A stretch of 64,000 nt of DNA, taken from Anseranas semipalmata (taxonomy: Eukaryota > Chordata > Aves > Anseriformes > Anseranatidae). The stretch spans positions 109,904 to 173,903 of the forward strand of contig VXAA01003004.1 of assembly GCA_013399115.1 (NCBI GenBank). Direction: 5' to 3'. The notes below the pieces were generated by a model. It saw nothing but the letters and a program-made list of their open reading frames with translations. It was not told where the DNA came from and ran no database searches. Position 1 is the first letter of the stretch. Every line of letters begins with the position of its first letter. Shown here in pieces: positions 47,080 through 59,059 of the stretch. Both the position numbers and the translations under genes were made by a program.

Positions 47080-47490
47080 TTCGTTACCGCGGGCGGTGCG
47101 TTTACACGAGTAACGCAAGGGAAAAGCTGCCCTCCAGCTCTTCCAGCCCCTGTGCTCTGCGTGCTGAGGGACGGGGGGGGCTGCTGGGGAGTCCTCATAC
47201 GGGGCACCTTCAGCGGGAGGCCGGCGGCAGGAGGGGGGCGAGGCTGCCCCGCGACGCCCGGGCGTCCCTATAGGGACGCCCGGGCGTCGCGGGGCAGCCT
47301 CGCCCCCCTCCTGCCGCCGGCCTCCCGCTGAAGGTGCCGGCCACTGCCGGGCATCCACCGGGACGGCAAACATCAGAGGCAGGCAGCGCTCTGGTGGGCA
47401 GAGGAGACAGCTGCCCGCGTGAAAACGGGGAACAGAGCCCGGGGGAAGCGTTACTCCGGCACTCGAAGGGCTCCTCTGTCCCGGTACCAG
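47080..47490. other. CpG-rich island containing a palindrome
   Basis: GC- and CpG-rich block that contains the perfect palindrome at 47203-47338. Part of its apparent CpG island length comes from the arm being present twice. The 181-codon minus-strand frame (47071-47616) and the plus frame across it are products of the palindrome and low stop density, not recognisable genes. Confidence 0.55.
47203..47338. repeat. Perfect spacerless 136-bp palindrome
   Basis: Two 68-bp arms are exact reverse complements around a centre at 47270/47271 (central 'ccctataggg'). I checked the arms in ten-base blocks and found no mismatch. The symmetry breaks at 47202 (G) against 47339 (G). The arms are about 80% GC. 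A perfect inverted repeat with no spacer is rarely stable in a genome or in a cloning host. It is therefore either very recent, actively maintained, or a fold-back artefact of sequencing or assembly. The nearby gap favours artefact. Confidence 0.97.
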
Positions 47491-50000
47491 CGGGCTCCCG
47501 CTCTTCTCCCGTTGGTGGCGGCCCTGGTTCTTTGCAAAGCCACTCGTAGCACGTTTGTTCTCCCCTAGCTCTGTAATGGGGGAATCGTAGCTTTGCGTGG
47601 AGAAACCACGATGCATGCGTAGTTACGTTCTAAGAAGCAGGCGATTATTTTGGAGGCTGCTTTTCGTATAAGGTAGCCTCAATTTAAGCAGGAGCTTTAA
47701 AACATCTTGAGTTTAGAAATTTGTTTCATTGAAGAAAATCCCTGAAATGCTGCGTGAAAAGGATCAAAGTAGTTTTGATTTCCGAGAAAGCATTCAAATC
47801 AGTTAAAATTTTTTCATTTTGAATTTTTTTTTTGTAATTTTTTTAAGGGTTGAAATTCACAGAACTATCCAAATGTAATTCTCACAACCAAACAGTTCAG
47901 CATTCTGGAAAGCTTAAACAGTGTTTTTGCTTCATACCTTCAAAACAATCCCTTTGTCTGTAAGCACCAAGAATACTAATGAGTTGAAACTCCCCTGAAA
48001 TAACAGCTCAGCCTAACTTTCAGCTTTCAGATGCTGAGGACTGGGAGCATGTTCTGCTCTGAGTGCTGGTGGTGCTGCAGGGAGCATCCTGGGCTCATGC
48101 CCTGGGGATCTGGTGCTGACATTTTCCCCTCAGAGTTAACGATGTTTTCCTTGTATGCAGCTGGTTACCATTACATAAAATTGATTGTTCCCCTTGCAAC
48201 TGGGGGGTGTCATTTCACTTGCTGAGTTGTTTAAACCAACTCCATTTGCTCTGATCTCTTCTTGGTTGACTTTCTTTTCTCTCTTTTTAACCTTTTTTCT
48301 TGAACAACACTATGATGATTATGCTATCTGAATATAATGACGGAACAAGAGAAACGATCCTGGTGATCCTGGCTATAAGGCAAGTTAATTTTACCCTTTT
48401 AGCTGCATTTGCTCTTCATCCCAAGATCTCCAGTTGCAGGCTGCATGCTCGTTACATCTGGGTACCTGTATGAAGGTACGGGCTGTTTGCATGAGTGCCT
48501 GGTTTCTGTACAAATCTACATATACATGTAGATTTATATGATGTATTTAAAGTACATAAACCCATGTGTATAGATGCACACCTGTACCCTTCAGAAGGAA
48601 GTAGGCTGTTTTGATCTGCCTGCTTCTTTAGCTGGGGCTAATTGAAGGATCACCGCTTGTTGTTCGAGCAGAGCACATCGTGAAGTGCTTGGACCTGATG
48701 ACATCTCATTATCTCTTCCCTGATGCAAAGAAAAATCAGGAGGCAGCCTGTAATCAAAATGCTCGTGGAACAGATAAGTCGAAATGCAGCTGAGTGGGCT
48801 GTGCTGTACGGTGCCAGCACAGGGTGTACAGGGAAGAATCCGCTTCGTGGTGCGGGGCGTGAGGTGCCTTCAGCCAGGTCCCACCTCGCAGGGTGCAGCT
48901 GGGCTCTCCTCCAGGACGCTGACTGGCCTCAGAAGAGAAACCGACTGCAGAAACCTCGGGACCAGAGCAGGATGCTGAGATTTTACACGCAATTTCCAGT
49001 ACTTCCATTATCTGGAACACAGCCTACAGAAACTGCAAAGCTAGGGAGGGAAAAGAGCTTTGTCCGCTGGCCTTAAGCCTCTGCAGAACATTTTCTTTCC
49101 TTACATACGTGCCAGGCAGTGATGGTGAGTAAGCAGCCCTACAGAGCTGTAAGTGGTGTATAAAGCACTCGCTGCCCAAATGGATCCGCGCGTTCCCCTC
49201 TGATACGGTCTCTTCCTGCAGGGTGTCACTGGGACAATTGCCCATGGGAGGGATCAGCCCTTGGCGCTGCCGGTAGCGGCTCTTGCCCTGCCTTCACGAG
49301 GACTGCTGCTACGCGAGCACCGCCTGCCCGGCCAGCCCCACCTTGCCCCAAACCTTGGCAGCATGTGGACGGACAGCCCTGGCTGTGCTGACCTGCGGGC
49401 ACAGGCTGCCGAGAGAACACCCCGATGAATGTGTGTCTCAGGGGCTGTGGTAGGAAAATAGTCAGCATGTCTTGCTGCTATATGTGGGCATCAGAATAAA
49501 TCATGACATGGGATCCCATGCTCCCACCATTGGTTCCCATGCTGGTAAAAACCTGTTTATTTGTCCTTTCTGCCCAGCTGGCTTGGTCTGTGCTGAGATG
49601 CAGAGTTCTTTCAAATCATCAAGCTGTGTCCTCAGTTACATATGCACCACTCAGATATACAGGTGCGCAGAAAAATTCCCCTTTTTTCAGCTTATTACCT
49701 GTAATGGCTTTGTGCAGCATTTCTGTCATCCGGAGGGTTGGTGCAGGTGTGGCAGTTTGGGGCTTGACAAATAATTGTGTTGCAGGTGGAGGACACGGTG
49801 TTCAGCGTGCCCTCTCCGAAGGTCCAACAGGAATGAGAGCGGTGGCAACGTGCTGCTGAATTCAGTGGATCTGAGTTCAAGTGCCTGGGGAAGGGACACC
49901 ATCGATGAGATACCGCCGGTGCCATTTGGCCGTACTCTTGCAGAGCACAACGCTGCTCTTTTTGAGAAGTTTCTCATTGCAGTGCATTCCCCATCCCGGC
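47491..50000. other. Intergenic sequence
   Basis: AT-rich at 47620-48700, then mixed. A small hairpin with 10-bp arms (aaatctacat / atgtagattt) lies at 48512-48535. Frames of 60-118 codons on both strands at 48720-49980 have no recognisable domain. Confidence 0.5.
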
Positions 50001-52480
50001 CGCAGCTAAATGGAGCAGCCAGCGGGTGGGACGGGGACAGCCGCGGCTCGGCCCGGACGCGCCTCTGGGCACATCTGCCAGAGCTTCACCCGCGTCTGCT
50101 GGGGGTAAGGAGCAGCCGCACCCTGTGGGACCACCCGGGGCCGCTTAGCAGGGGAGTGTGATTGCTCCTCTCCTACTCCACGTACAAATGTCCTCCTGAG
50201 CAGTACGCTGCCAAAGGTGGAATGGCATTTGACAGCTCTTTCAAGCATCTCTTTTGAAGGGGGATAGCCAATCTGAGGTTTCTGTAACTTTCATATTTTA
50301 GTGTTTTTTTTCCATGAGGTCTGTCCTGTGGAGCAAAGGGCGCTGTGCATAGCTCATCGGCAACCTCCTTCCTGCTGCTGAATGATCAAGCAACTGAGCT
50401 GACTGGCTGCAGGTGGACTTTGCCTGGTCTCAGCTGCTAGAGGCACACAGATTTATTTTGAAAGGCGTAATTAAGAATTTGCAGAGTTCAGTCGATAATG
50501 GAGACAGACAACTGTGGAAGGAAGATACGCTGGTGCAGAGGGAGCTCTGTTTCTGCCACCAGCGCAGCTCTGGCGCTTGGTTTTGTCTCTGCCTTCTGAC
50601 GTGCTCTGTCTTGTGAAACGTGTCCGGGGGAGGCAGAGCTCCTGGCGCGAAGCTGATCTCATGGGCTCCGAGAACTTTTCTTCCACCAAGCTGTTTACTG
50701 GGGGTGGAAGAAGAGTTTTGTTTCAGCCCCCAGTAGATGAGGATTTGTGAAATGTTTGCCAACACAGAGAATGGTATTTAGCTGGTATGGTATGTCATAG
50801 CTCCTTAGATCTTCATGTAGCTGTGACAATTTACGTGAGCTGAGGATCAGCCCCCATCTGTTGGCAAACACTTCATCCACATACTGCACGTTGAAATGAT
50901 GCTCTCTCCCTATCTTTAGCTGTGCCTTTTTTTTTTTTTTTTAAATTGTTATTAATTTCTGGGTCTTCAGCAGTTCTGCAGAATGTGGAAGGCGAAGGTG
51001 TTCTCTGAGCATCCCACTGAGGAAAAATCTTGGTTGCGTCTCTCCAACTCCCACATGACTCACCACGCAGCTCGGTTGTTTTTGCCAGTTGGATTATAAC
51101 TGCACCACTCCTCGTGTACGCAGTAATCTTCCCAGGACTGTCATCAGGATGCTCAGGTCAAGGTAAAACACTCTAGGACATTACAGCATTAAACAACTTA
51201 GCTTTTTGCTTTCCTGCATCTATCTAAAAGATGGCAAAAACCGAGGCAGGAGGACTGCAGCCATGAGATCTCTGAAGCACAGATGAGAGCCTGAGTGTTT
51301 CAGGACAGACTACCAATTGTTAGCAAAAACGGATACACTTGCATATATGGTCATAATAATAACATATCTCATCAATTTCTCATTTGGGACTTTTTTTCTG
51401 CACTGGTGGTAATGTATACAGTTCTCTTACATCTTCTTTTCAGAATGTCACCTGCCTTGGGCCTCAGTGCGGTGCTGGAGCGGGGGAGCCGTGGCCGCGG
51501 GGCTCGCGGGGACCTGCGCTGTGCTGCTCCTCGCCGCGGCACCCGGCTCCTCTCCGCTCCTCGGCACCGACGTGCCCTGCTGCTGTTGGTTTGCCCTGCT
51601 GCAGTAAAGTGAGCTGATTGCAGCGGTGGAATTTGTTTGAATTGTTATGGTGTCTTTTTCAGTACTACTTGAAATATTTTTGCCATCAGGCTGCTTTGTG
51701 GTCCCAGTTGCATATCCTCTATCCTTGTATGCAAAGACAAGCTAAGCAAGAGCTGTGTTTCAACTCACGGAGTTTACTCTGTTCATCTTAAGCTTCTGGA
51801 AACAAACTTTTTCCTCTAACAGCAGATCTTCCTTGGCAGAGCTGGAGAACCTCTCTCCAGCCGAGATGTTCTTTTCCACTTGAAGCTCATTTTCTTTTCC
51901 CTTTTCTTTTCCCTTTTTCACCTGTGCTATCTTTCTGCTATAACTTAGTCTTGCAAATTTCAGTTCCTTTGTACAGCTTGTTCCCCTGGCAAGAAATACC
52001 GATCATGTTGTAGAAATCAGCTCTATTTTTGGACTACATTTCAGCTATTATCCATTTTTGTAGTCCTGCATTTTTAAGGGTGTTTTTAGGTTATTCTTTT
52101 TCCTATTCCGACCAATACTGTTATTTTACCTAAAATGCTTACATTTTTCAAAGTTCTCGTATGATGCTCCCTAATTAATACCTCACACATTCACAAATAG
52201 CAATTATTTTCTACCCAGTTCAGTTTGTTGCAAAATGTATGTTTATATTTTAGCATGTCTGAGACTTCAGTAAAGAAACCGAGACAGTAACAGGACTAAG
52301 ACTAGGTGGTAGTTAATAAACAATGCAAAAAAAAGGCTACAAAATGTATTTTTTTTCCTCCATTGTGGCAGAGTTTTAGCATCTACTCACTAATGCTGCA
52401 CCAAACGCTGCTGGCTGCTGGGCAGCAGCACTGTGCACTTCTTGCTCTGTTCCTGGCAAGCACCAGGTCGTCAGGATGCT
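50001..52480. other. Intergenic sequence with GC patches and pyrimidine tracts
   Basis: GC patches lie at 49990-50150 and 51470-51590. A 16-T run lies at 50927-50942. A pyrimidine tract with a 12-bp repeat (cttttcttttcc) lies at about 51890-51918. The part at 51610-52370 is AT-rich. No gene recognised. Confidence 0.5.
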
Positions 52481-55110
52481 GAGATGTGCTGCTAATTACA
52501 GACCCTCCAGGGGTGGAGGTGGATGATAAGCAGTGAGATGGGGTAGGAGGACCCCAGCGATGGCATTTTTGGTCCTTCTAGTTTCGAGTTGCTTACGGCT
52601 GCTGTGAGGTTCAACTCTTCCTTAAAATCCAACCTTTCTACTACATATTCCACACTTCTTTTCCTGAGGGAAGCTTGTCTGATTGAGCTGTTACTAATGC
52701 TGGCAGGATAGAGGGGAACAACTATTTCACACACTTCAGTGTTTTGCCTGCTTGGAAGTACTGCTGAGTGCATCCCTTTTATTACGATTTTTACTTAAAG
52801 CATATATATATTTTTTTTCCCAGGGATTTGTTCTGTTGAGTGTCCTCAATTTCACTAACAAATGAAATGCTTTTGCTTGGTCATTGTGTTTCTTTTGGGG
52901 TGCTGCCAAGGACATGGGGTGCCACACGTGCAAGTGGGGTCAGAAATGCCCTCGGTGCTGCCGCTGTGGGCCACCAGTCCTCCAGCAGCTGACCCAAGGA
53001 CAGGCGCGAGTCGCGGTCGCTTCCTCTTGGCAAAGGACGTTCAAGAAGATAATAGGTGGGAGAAATAACAGCTGATCCCGAGGCTGAAACTGGAAGCCGT
53101 TTGTGAATATAAATTAGCGTGTGACCTCAAACTGTCCTGTTTTCTGTCTGCTTGTCAGCATCGCTCCTTGCCTGAGCCTAGCCTTTGTCCTTCCTTTGTC
53201 CCTCTTTCACCTCCACATGGGTTCCCTTTTGTTTGTGCTGCTGCTGGCACAGCCCTGTGCTGACAAGCGCCAGACAATGTGGCTTGTCTGGAAATGGGTG
53301 CTCTTCATCCTGCTCTGTAGGGATTCAAAAATCCTGCCTCGGTTCTGCATAGGTTGATTCCAGGATTCCCCCAGCTTTCAATGAGTATGAACAATCTGTT
53401 TTCTTTAAAATTAATCTGGTGCTCTGAACTCGGTGATGACTTGCAAGCTGCAAGCTTGCGCAAACTTGCTGCTCATATTAATTCCACAAATTGCTTGAGC
53501 TGGAACCTTCCACGGCCAGCTACTGTTACTTCGGTTTGAGTTGACCTTCACTGACTCCTGAAGCACAGGAAACTGGCACATCTCAGGCTTCATTTCTGTT
53601 CCACTGCTGCTCATAGGGTCTGAAGAATTAATTGGGCAACTACCCCCGTACCAGCTGCAAAGAAGCTTATTTTCCACATAGTGGTGACAGCTGCAGAATG
53701 CTTATTGTTGTTGGGATCCTCAAGTCTGGGAAGCCGAGGATCAGAACTGTTTTTAGGTCAGGACTATGGCAGGTAAAATTGAAAGATGTCAAGAGTGGGC
53801 AGACTAAATAATTTCACTGTGAATTGCAAGCACATCTGAAGAAAGTATTGCGTTTCTTCAGCTGTTGTGTGCTCATATTTTGATTCAGAGTTTCATAATG
53901 AGTGTTTTGATGATTCTATTTCTATTAATGTGCTTTTATGCTGTGTTCTAGTGACACGATAAGAACATTTTATCTTATAAAAATGGGATGTTTCTAACTA
54001 GAACTCCTAATGGACTCCTAATGGGGGAGAATCTTCCTCCAAATCCCCGCATAAGCTTTTTGGGGACTCATCTTTACTGGAATGTGAATCTACCTCTGGA
54101 TAATGAGTCTAAGAGCATTTGTAACAGGTCTGCATGTTCACTGGCACCACCGACAGTCTCATGGCAGGACCCGGAGCCGCGGGGCCCTGTGCCCCCTGCC
54201 CGCAGCAGCGCGGGGGGACTGCGGCGGCCGCCTCGCTCGTGTCTGGCGCTGAGCATCTCCGCCAGTGTCACCATCCCTGACTGATCCTCGCTTTTCTGGA
54301 TGCTGCCGTACAAAGACTGTTTTTGTCTGAAATGTTTAATAGGTGGACGTGCCTTGTTTGTCCCAGCTTTTTCCTAGGGTTCACCAGCACAGCGTGCCAG
54401 GCTTTCCCCCGGGCAGGTGAGAAGTTATTTCATTCAGAGCTTGCCAGGAGCCACTGAAGCAAACCACGCTGACACCTAGCACGTTGTTTGCTCCTTCTGC
54501 GTTTTACAATTGCTGTTGTCCAGATGCTGTTTATGACTCCTCATTACACATCCATTTGAACTTCACAGAGCTTTCAGATGTGTGTGTGGTTGGTAAGAAC
54601 CAAATACGTTCTTACTTTTGATGGAAGGCGTAGCTCTTCCCCGCTGCTGCATTCAAGCAGACGAAGCTGTGGAGGTTATAAGGTGACTCCATTTGCACTT
54701 CAGGCCCTCCCTGGGATTTCAGTGACGGCCATGAACCCACAGGAGCCTTGTGCTTTTTTCCCTCTAACCTCTCTCTGCTTTGATGAATTTGGCTATCCTT
54801 GAAGGCACGGTATATGATTTGCTCTGCTGATGGCCGGTGCCGATGCAATGCCCAGGACCGCGGTGCCAGCACAGCGCCAGGCGCTGCTTTGCCCCCTGCA
54901 GACGGATGTTGTTTTCCACAGAAAAGTGAATCCTGGCCCAGGCGGAGCAGCGGGCAGCGTGGCAGTGCCCTGCACCCGCTGGCAGTTAAGCGGGCACAGC
55001 CAAACCGGCCCCGGCGCAGCTGGGGAGCAGCGGGTGCTCACCGGGGTCCAGGCTGCGCTCCTGCGGCAGGGTGCTGGCGCTGCAGGCTCCTGTTCATGCA
55101 ACAAATGGCT
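52481..55110. other. Intergenic sequence with two GC patches
   Basis: No gene recognised. The frame at 53121-53357 (+) is hydrophobic but has no recognisable family. GC-rich patches lie at 54160-54250 and 54840-55080. A short direct duplication (actcctaatgg twice) lies at about 54003-54024. Confidence 0.5.
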
Positions 55111-57029
55111 TGGGAAGGAACTGTGAAAATAATGAGAGGATGCGGGACTACCTAATGATATCTGATAATGTATGGTATTGTCTAACTGGGCTGGAATGCA
55201 GCCGAGGGGATGCTTTTAACGGGCGCACCTATTGCAGAGGGCCAGGGTGCGCGTTGCCGATCCGTAGTGCCGTGGCAGTGCGATACCTGAGGCCCGGCCC
55301 CCAGCATCACTGAGCCACAGGAGGAATTTCTGCGACGCCACCACACTGGTGCGGCACCAGCACGGTGTCAGTGCAATCAGACGGTCACAACGGCTTTACT
55401 TAATAAGAATGTACAGTTTAGTTTTTACTTAGTGAATTTGCTATGATCTAGGTCAGTGCTTGTGACACACAGCTCTCACTGATACGCCAAACATCCTTCC
55501 AAACAGATTTGTTTAGTAAGCTTAAAAAAAAAAAAAGTTAAAAGAAAACCCTCCAGGGGTTTTCAAGCTTCCAAGTCACCGAATAATGTCCCTGTCCAGG
55601 TTTCTGCCCTCAGGTTTCCAGAGAAAAAAGCTTTGGATTAATTTTTCTGGCTTGAGCTCTTTATGCTTTGATGAGCGAAGCTGAGAGTGACGAACTTGAG
55701 TTTTCCCTCAAAGTCATTATTTGTGAACATCCACTAAACAGGCTGCATTTTGCAAATAAGAAAGCTGCGAGGGTACCTGTGGTCAATAAGCACAGGCCAA
55801 AGGAGCAACTAGGAATATTGATTTGAAATGAAGGCTCAATATCATAAACTTGTTATCTGGAAGCAAGGCCAAATGCACGGTGTGGGTGTTCGGGAGGGGG
55901 TTCTGTTATTCCAGCAGATATTCAGAGCTGAGGAAGAAATGATTTTTTTTCTTTTTTTTTGCATTGAATCAGTTTGTGGTGATAAGTGATGCATTTTTCT
56001 GTCATTGCAACGCTCCAGCCTCTAACGAGGCCTTTGCATTTCTTTTTGAACCTCAGGTCTTGGTTCAGAGCATCAGTGTGGTGTGTTCGTGTTCTAGCAT
56101 TTGTCTGTGCCTAGTTTCAAGTTAATTTGATGTGACGTGATGACAAAGGGGTGCTGAAATAGTTTCGCTACTTGGCAAACTGTATTTAATGGTTGTTGAT
56201 GAGGAAAGCAAATAGTAAAATTTGCTTTCTCCAGCAAGACTTATCATGACCACTAGTTTGTCAGGTCGTATTTCTCAGTGCCGTGTCATGTTAAGTTCTG
56301 CTGTGGGACGATGCTGAGCCACAGTAGCACGACATAGCATCAGAGCTTCAAATCAGAGCACTGCAAGTTACTTTTTACAAAACTCAAAGTGTGGAAGTGA
56401 CCTCTGCGGTTACGCGGGGCAGGAGCAGAGGTGGATCTGCTGTGAGGCTGGCATCTGCTCTGACCTCAGGTACCTTTCGGTCTCCTCCGCCGCAGGCTCC
56501 TGCTCCAGGCGGCTCATGTGCCGCGCGTGCAGCCCGGCCGAGGCGGCTCGTCGCCCACGCCGGGGCTTGCAGCCGGCAGACACCCAGGCGGTGGTGCTGC
56601 TCCAGCGGGTGCCACCAAGCGCCGCGTTGCTGCGGGCAAATCCGCAGCGAAATGGATTTGCTCAGCCAACACGGACAAGATTGGGTTTTGTTCATTACTA
56701 GTATTAGTTTTGTGCGTATCTGCTCAATGTTTTCAGAAAGGTTTAGTGGCAGTGAGCTACAGTCTTATTTCAAAGACAGGTATTTTTTCTGCAAAAACAC
56801 ATGACATCTTATTTGCTAATAAGTGTTGCTATGAATAATTAAAACTAAATTGCAGCTGTCAAAAGAAGAGAACATAAAGGTAGCGATGCTTTGTCCTTGC
56901 TTTCTTTAAAAGAGGGTGCTGATGTCTTAACATCCATCCTACCTCTCTTCCTCTGTGGAAGGATTTCAAAGAAATAAATGGAGTTTGAGGAGACATGAGA
57001 GTTGGGGCACTGAGGGCCTCGATTGCTGT
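55111..57029. other. Intergenic sequence
   Basis: A 13-A-like tract lies near 55524-55536 and T-rich tracts at about 55945-55964. A GC patch lies at 56480-56650 with several overlapping frames and no recognisable protein. Otherwise unique AT-rich sequence. Confidence 0.5.
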
Positions 57030-57393
57030 TGTGTCTTCACAGCTGATCTATCATTACAGTGGCTCCCACTTTGTGCAAACCAATTAAAATGAATAAGTGC
57101 ACTCTGATCTAATATTCAAGTCATTTTTTGGCACACAATCACTCATAAATGCAAATAAAACTGGAATTCAATTAATCAGATCATACAATAAGCCTGTCTC
57201 TTGCTATTTTTTTCCTAATACATTTTTTCTTTGAATAAAAATGTAATTGTCAGTGCAAAATATCAAACCAGAACCACATAACAAATAGCTATGGATTTGT
57301 AATTAAACCCAATAAAACCTAAGATGAAGTATAAAAGGCAGAGAGCTAAAATCCAATTAAAACTTATTATGAGAAATACAATGCCAAATTGTG
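57030..57393. promoter_or_regulatory. AT-rich candidate regulatory element with octamer and TATA-like word
   Basis: Repeat-free block with an exact octamer ATGCAAAT (57149-57156), several homeodomain words (caattaaaat 57081-57090, caattaatca 57169-57178, ccaattaa 57353-57360) and a TATA-like tataaaaggc (57330-57339). It lies about 300 bp before the strong CpG island at 57720. The density of such words without simple repetition is typical of deeply conserved elements, but conservation cannot be shown here. The TATA-like word has no supported transcript downstream. Confidence 0.33.
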
Positions 57394-57415
57394 TTTTTTT
57401 TTTTTTTTTTTTTTT
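57394..57415. repeat. 22-T homopolymer followed by CAGG
   Basis: Twenty-two T followed directly by CAGG, so it resembles an extreme polypyrimidine tract with a splice acceptor. A plain homopolymer is the simpler reading. Confidence 0.9.
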
Positions 57416-57719
57416 CAGGCAGAGTGCAACATAGCCTGGTTTGTAACAAAACACAGTTATTGGTTTTGATAATGAAATCCGAGGGATGATGCAATGAGTG
57501 TGCAGTAAATAGCTAATGGCAGGAGGAGACAGTGAAATACGAGGAGGGCCCAGGAGCAGACCCATTATCTTCTCTTGTAATCAGAAGCCAGGTTACAGTT
57601 CTTTCCCCTCCTGTATATGGGATGCACTTGACTCTGAAGAAACAAGTTATTAATTCCAGTTACCCGGGACAGCATGTGATATTACTCGCATTTATTTTTA
57701 GCAGAGCAGAGAGGTTCAT
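57416..57719. other. Intergenic sequence between T tract and CpG island
   Basis: Unique AT-rich sequence; no gene or repeat recognised. A frame running from 57532 into the CpG island has no recognisable domain. Confidence 0.5.
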
Positions 57720-58085
57720 TGCAGAAGCGCTCTCGCTCTTAGCGCCGGACACGAAGCGGGATGAGCTCCCGGCAGCGCTGCGGAGCCCTGCCTCGGGGAA
57801 GGGCGAGGGGACGGGCACCCGGCTTCCCGCGGGCACCGGGCGCACGGGACGCGTCGTGCTCCTGGGCTGTGTCCTGGGTGGCCCTGGGCGGCTGGACCCG
57901 GCCCCGGGCAGCGCGTGGCGGGGTCGTGCTCTTCCAGTCCTCGCCCCCGGGGCGAGGACGGTGGGGAAGGGCCGGGCACCATCGGCCTCGGGAGGAGCCC
58001 GGGTGGTGGCGAGCGGCGCGGTTCTGCGGCGGGACGGGAGCGCCCGCTGCTTCCAGGAGAGGAGCGAAACAGGAAAGCGTCAGTC
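57720..58085. other. Strongest CpG island of the window
   Basis: By hand count there are about 50 CpG in about 370 bp with very high GC, sharply bordered by AT-rich DNA on both sides. Three plus frames and two minus frames are open across it, none with a known family. It is flanked by two AT-rich candidate regulatory blocks (57030-57393 and 58120-58500). Possible promoter island of an unannotated non-coding RNA or of an upstream exon; the sequence alone gives no clear exon boundary. Confidence 0.68.
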
Positions 58086-58119
58086 GTGTTTACAATGAGC
58101 GTCGTGCCCTAACCTGATT

Positions 58120-58500
58120 CCTTGTAATAGTTGCTCTGAATCAGGAATGGATTACAAATATGCATTGATTTTCTTTTCTTTGCTTTGTTCCCAGCCCCAA
58201 AGCTCCTGAGGCATGGAAAATAAATGTATGGAGTTGACCTACACTGAAAACAACTGGAATTTGTGCCTAAAATGGAGAAAAAATATTAGATTTCTCTTCC
58301 CAGATTTCTCATTGTTCCAAAATAACTGTAATTATTCCCCATTTTTTTTTGTTCTTCCATTGTGAAACATGTAATTCTCTTAACGAGCAGAGAGAATCAT
58401 AAATGTCTGGCCTTTCATTTCATTCTGACCCTAATCTTTTAAAAGAATTTGATTATAGGCATGACTCCCTACTGCCTATTTTGTGTCTTTGTAGCATTAA
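58120..58500. promoter_or_regulatory. AT-rich candidate regulatory element
   Basis: Complex repeat-free block following the CpG island, with 'gaatggattacaaatatgc' near 58145, 'ctgtaattattcccc' near 58325 and 'gtaattctcttaacg' near 58371. It resembles conserved non-coding sequence. Function is inference only. Confidence 0.28.
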
Positions 58501-59059
58501 TGGTCTATTGAATAATACCCAACTGCTTTGTTTATCCGTTGGTGTATTTTTTTAGTTTTTTCTTTGCTAACGGCTGGCACTGGTTTTGCAGCTCCGTCCT
58601 TCTCCACCTGAACGTTTACCTGGTGCTGATCAGCCCAAGCGAAGCCAAGAACGGGAGAATGTGGCAGAGGTTCGGCGCGGTCAGCGCAGGGACCTTCCCT
58701 CCGTGCTCCTGACCTACGCGCTGCACTGCTCCCGTGCCGGAACATCCTCTGTTCGCCTGTCTTTATATTCCAGCCTCCAACTTCCACCACTACCAGAGTC
58801 CTAGCCTCCAAGAAATTTATCCACAGTTCCCAAACCTGTCTGATTTACATCTCAGAAGTGAATGTAAAGGCAAAAAACGTTGAGTGCAAGATAGAAAAGA
58901 TTTGGTTCTGGGTCCTCTCATTAGAAAACAATGAAAACCCATCCAGCTGAGTTGCCTGGGGCCCGTTGTTTTCATTTTCCCCAAATGGGGAGACCTGCTT
59001 CTGTTTAAATGAGCAGGGGCTGAGCAAATCAGCTCAGGAATCGCATCCTCGTCTTGGTT
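58501..59059. other. Intergenic sequence
   Basis: Unique mixed-composition sequence. Small frames at 58497-58811 on both strands lack recognisable content. Confidence 0.5.

Noticed and set aside
46654..47331. 225-codon plus-strand frame
   Set aside because: About fifty of its codons are undetermined bases of the assembly gap, so it is not evidence of coding.
47071..47616. 181-codon minus-strand frame and matching plus-strand frame
   Set aside because: They cross the perfect palindrome, which forces mirrored open frames. The plus frame also reads through the run of N.
48512..48535. Short hairpin with 10-bp arms
   Set aside because: AT-rich arms of this size occur by chance, and the region shows no precursor-like extension.
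53121..53357. Short hydrophobic frame that could be a small membrane protein
   Set aside because: Pyrimidine-rich DNA gives leucine- and phenylalanine-rich translations by default. No signal-peptide context, homology or conserved neighbour is visible.
57394..57419. Splice acceptor after a 22-T tract
   Set aside because: The T run is most simply a homopolymer. No open, recognisable exon or donor follows within a credible distance.
57532..58098. 188-codon frame across the CpG island
   Set aside because: Other frames on both strands are open over the same DNA. No recognisable domain; explained by stop depletion at high GC.
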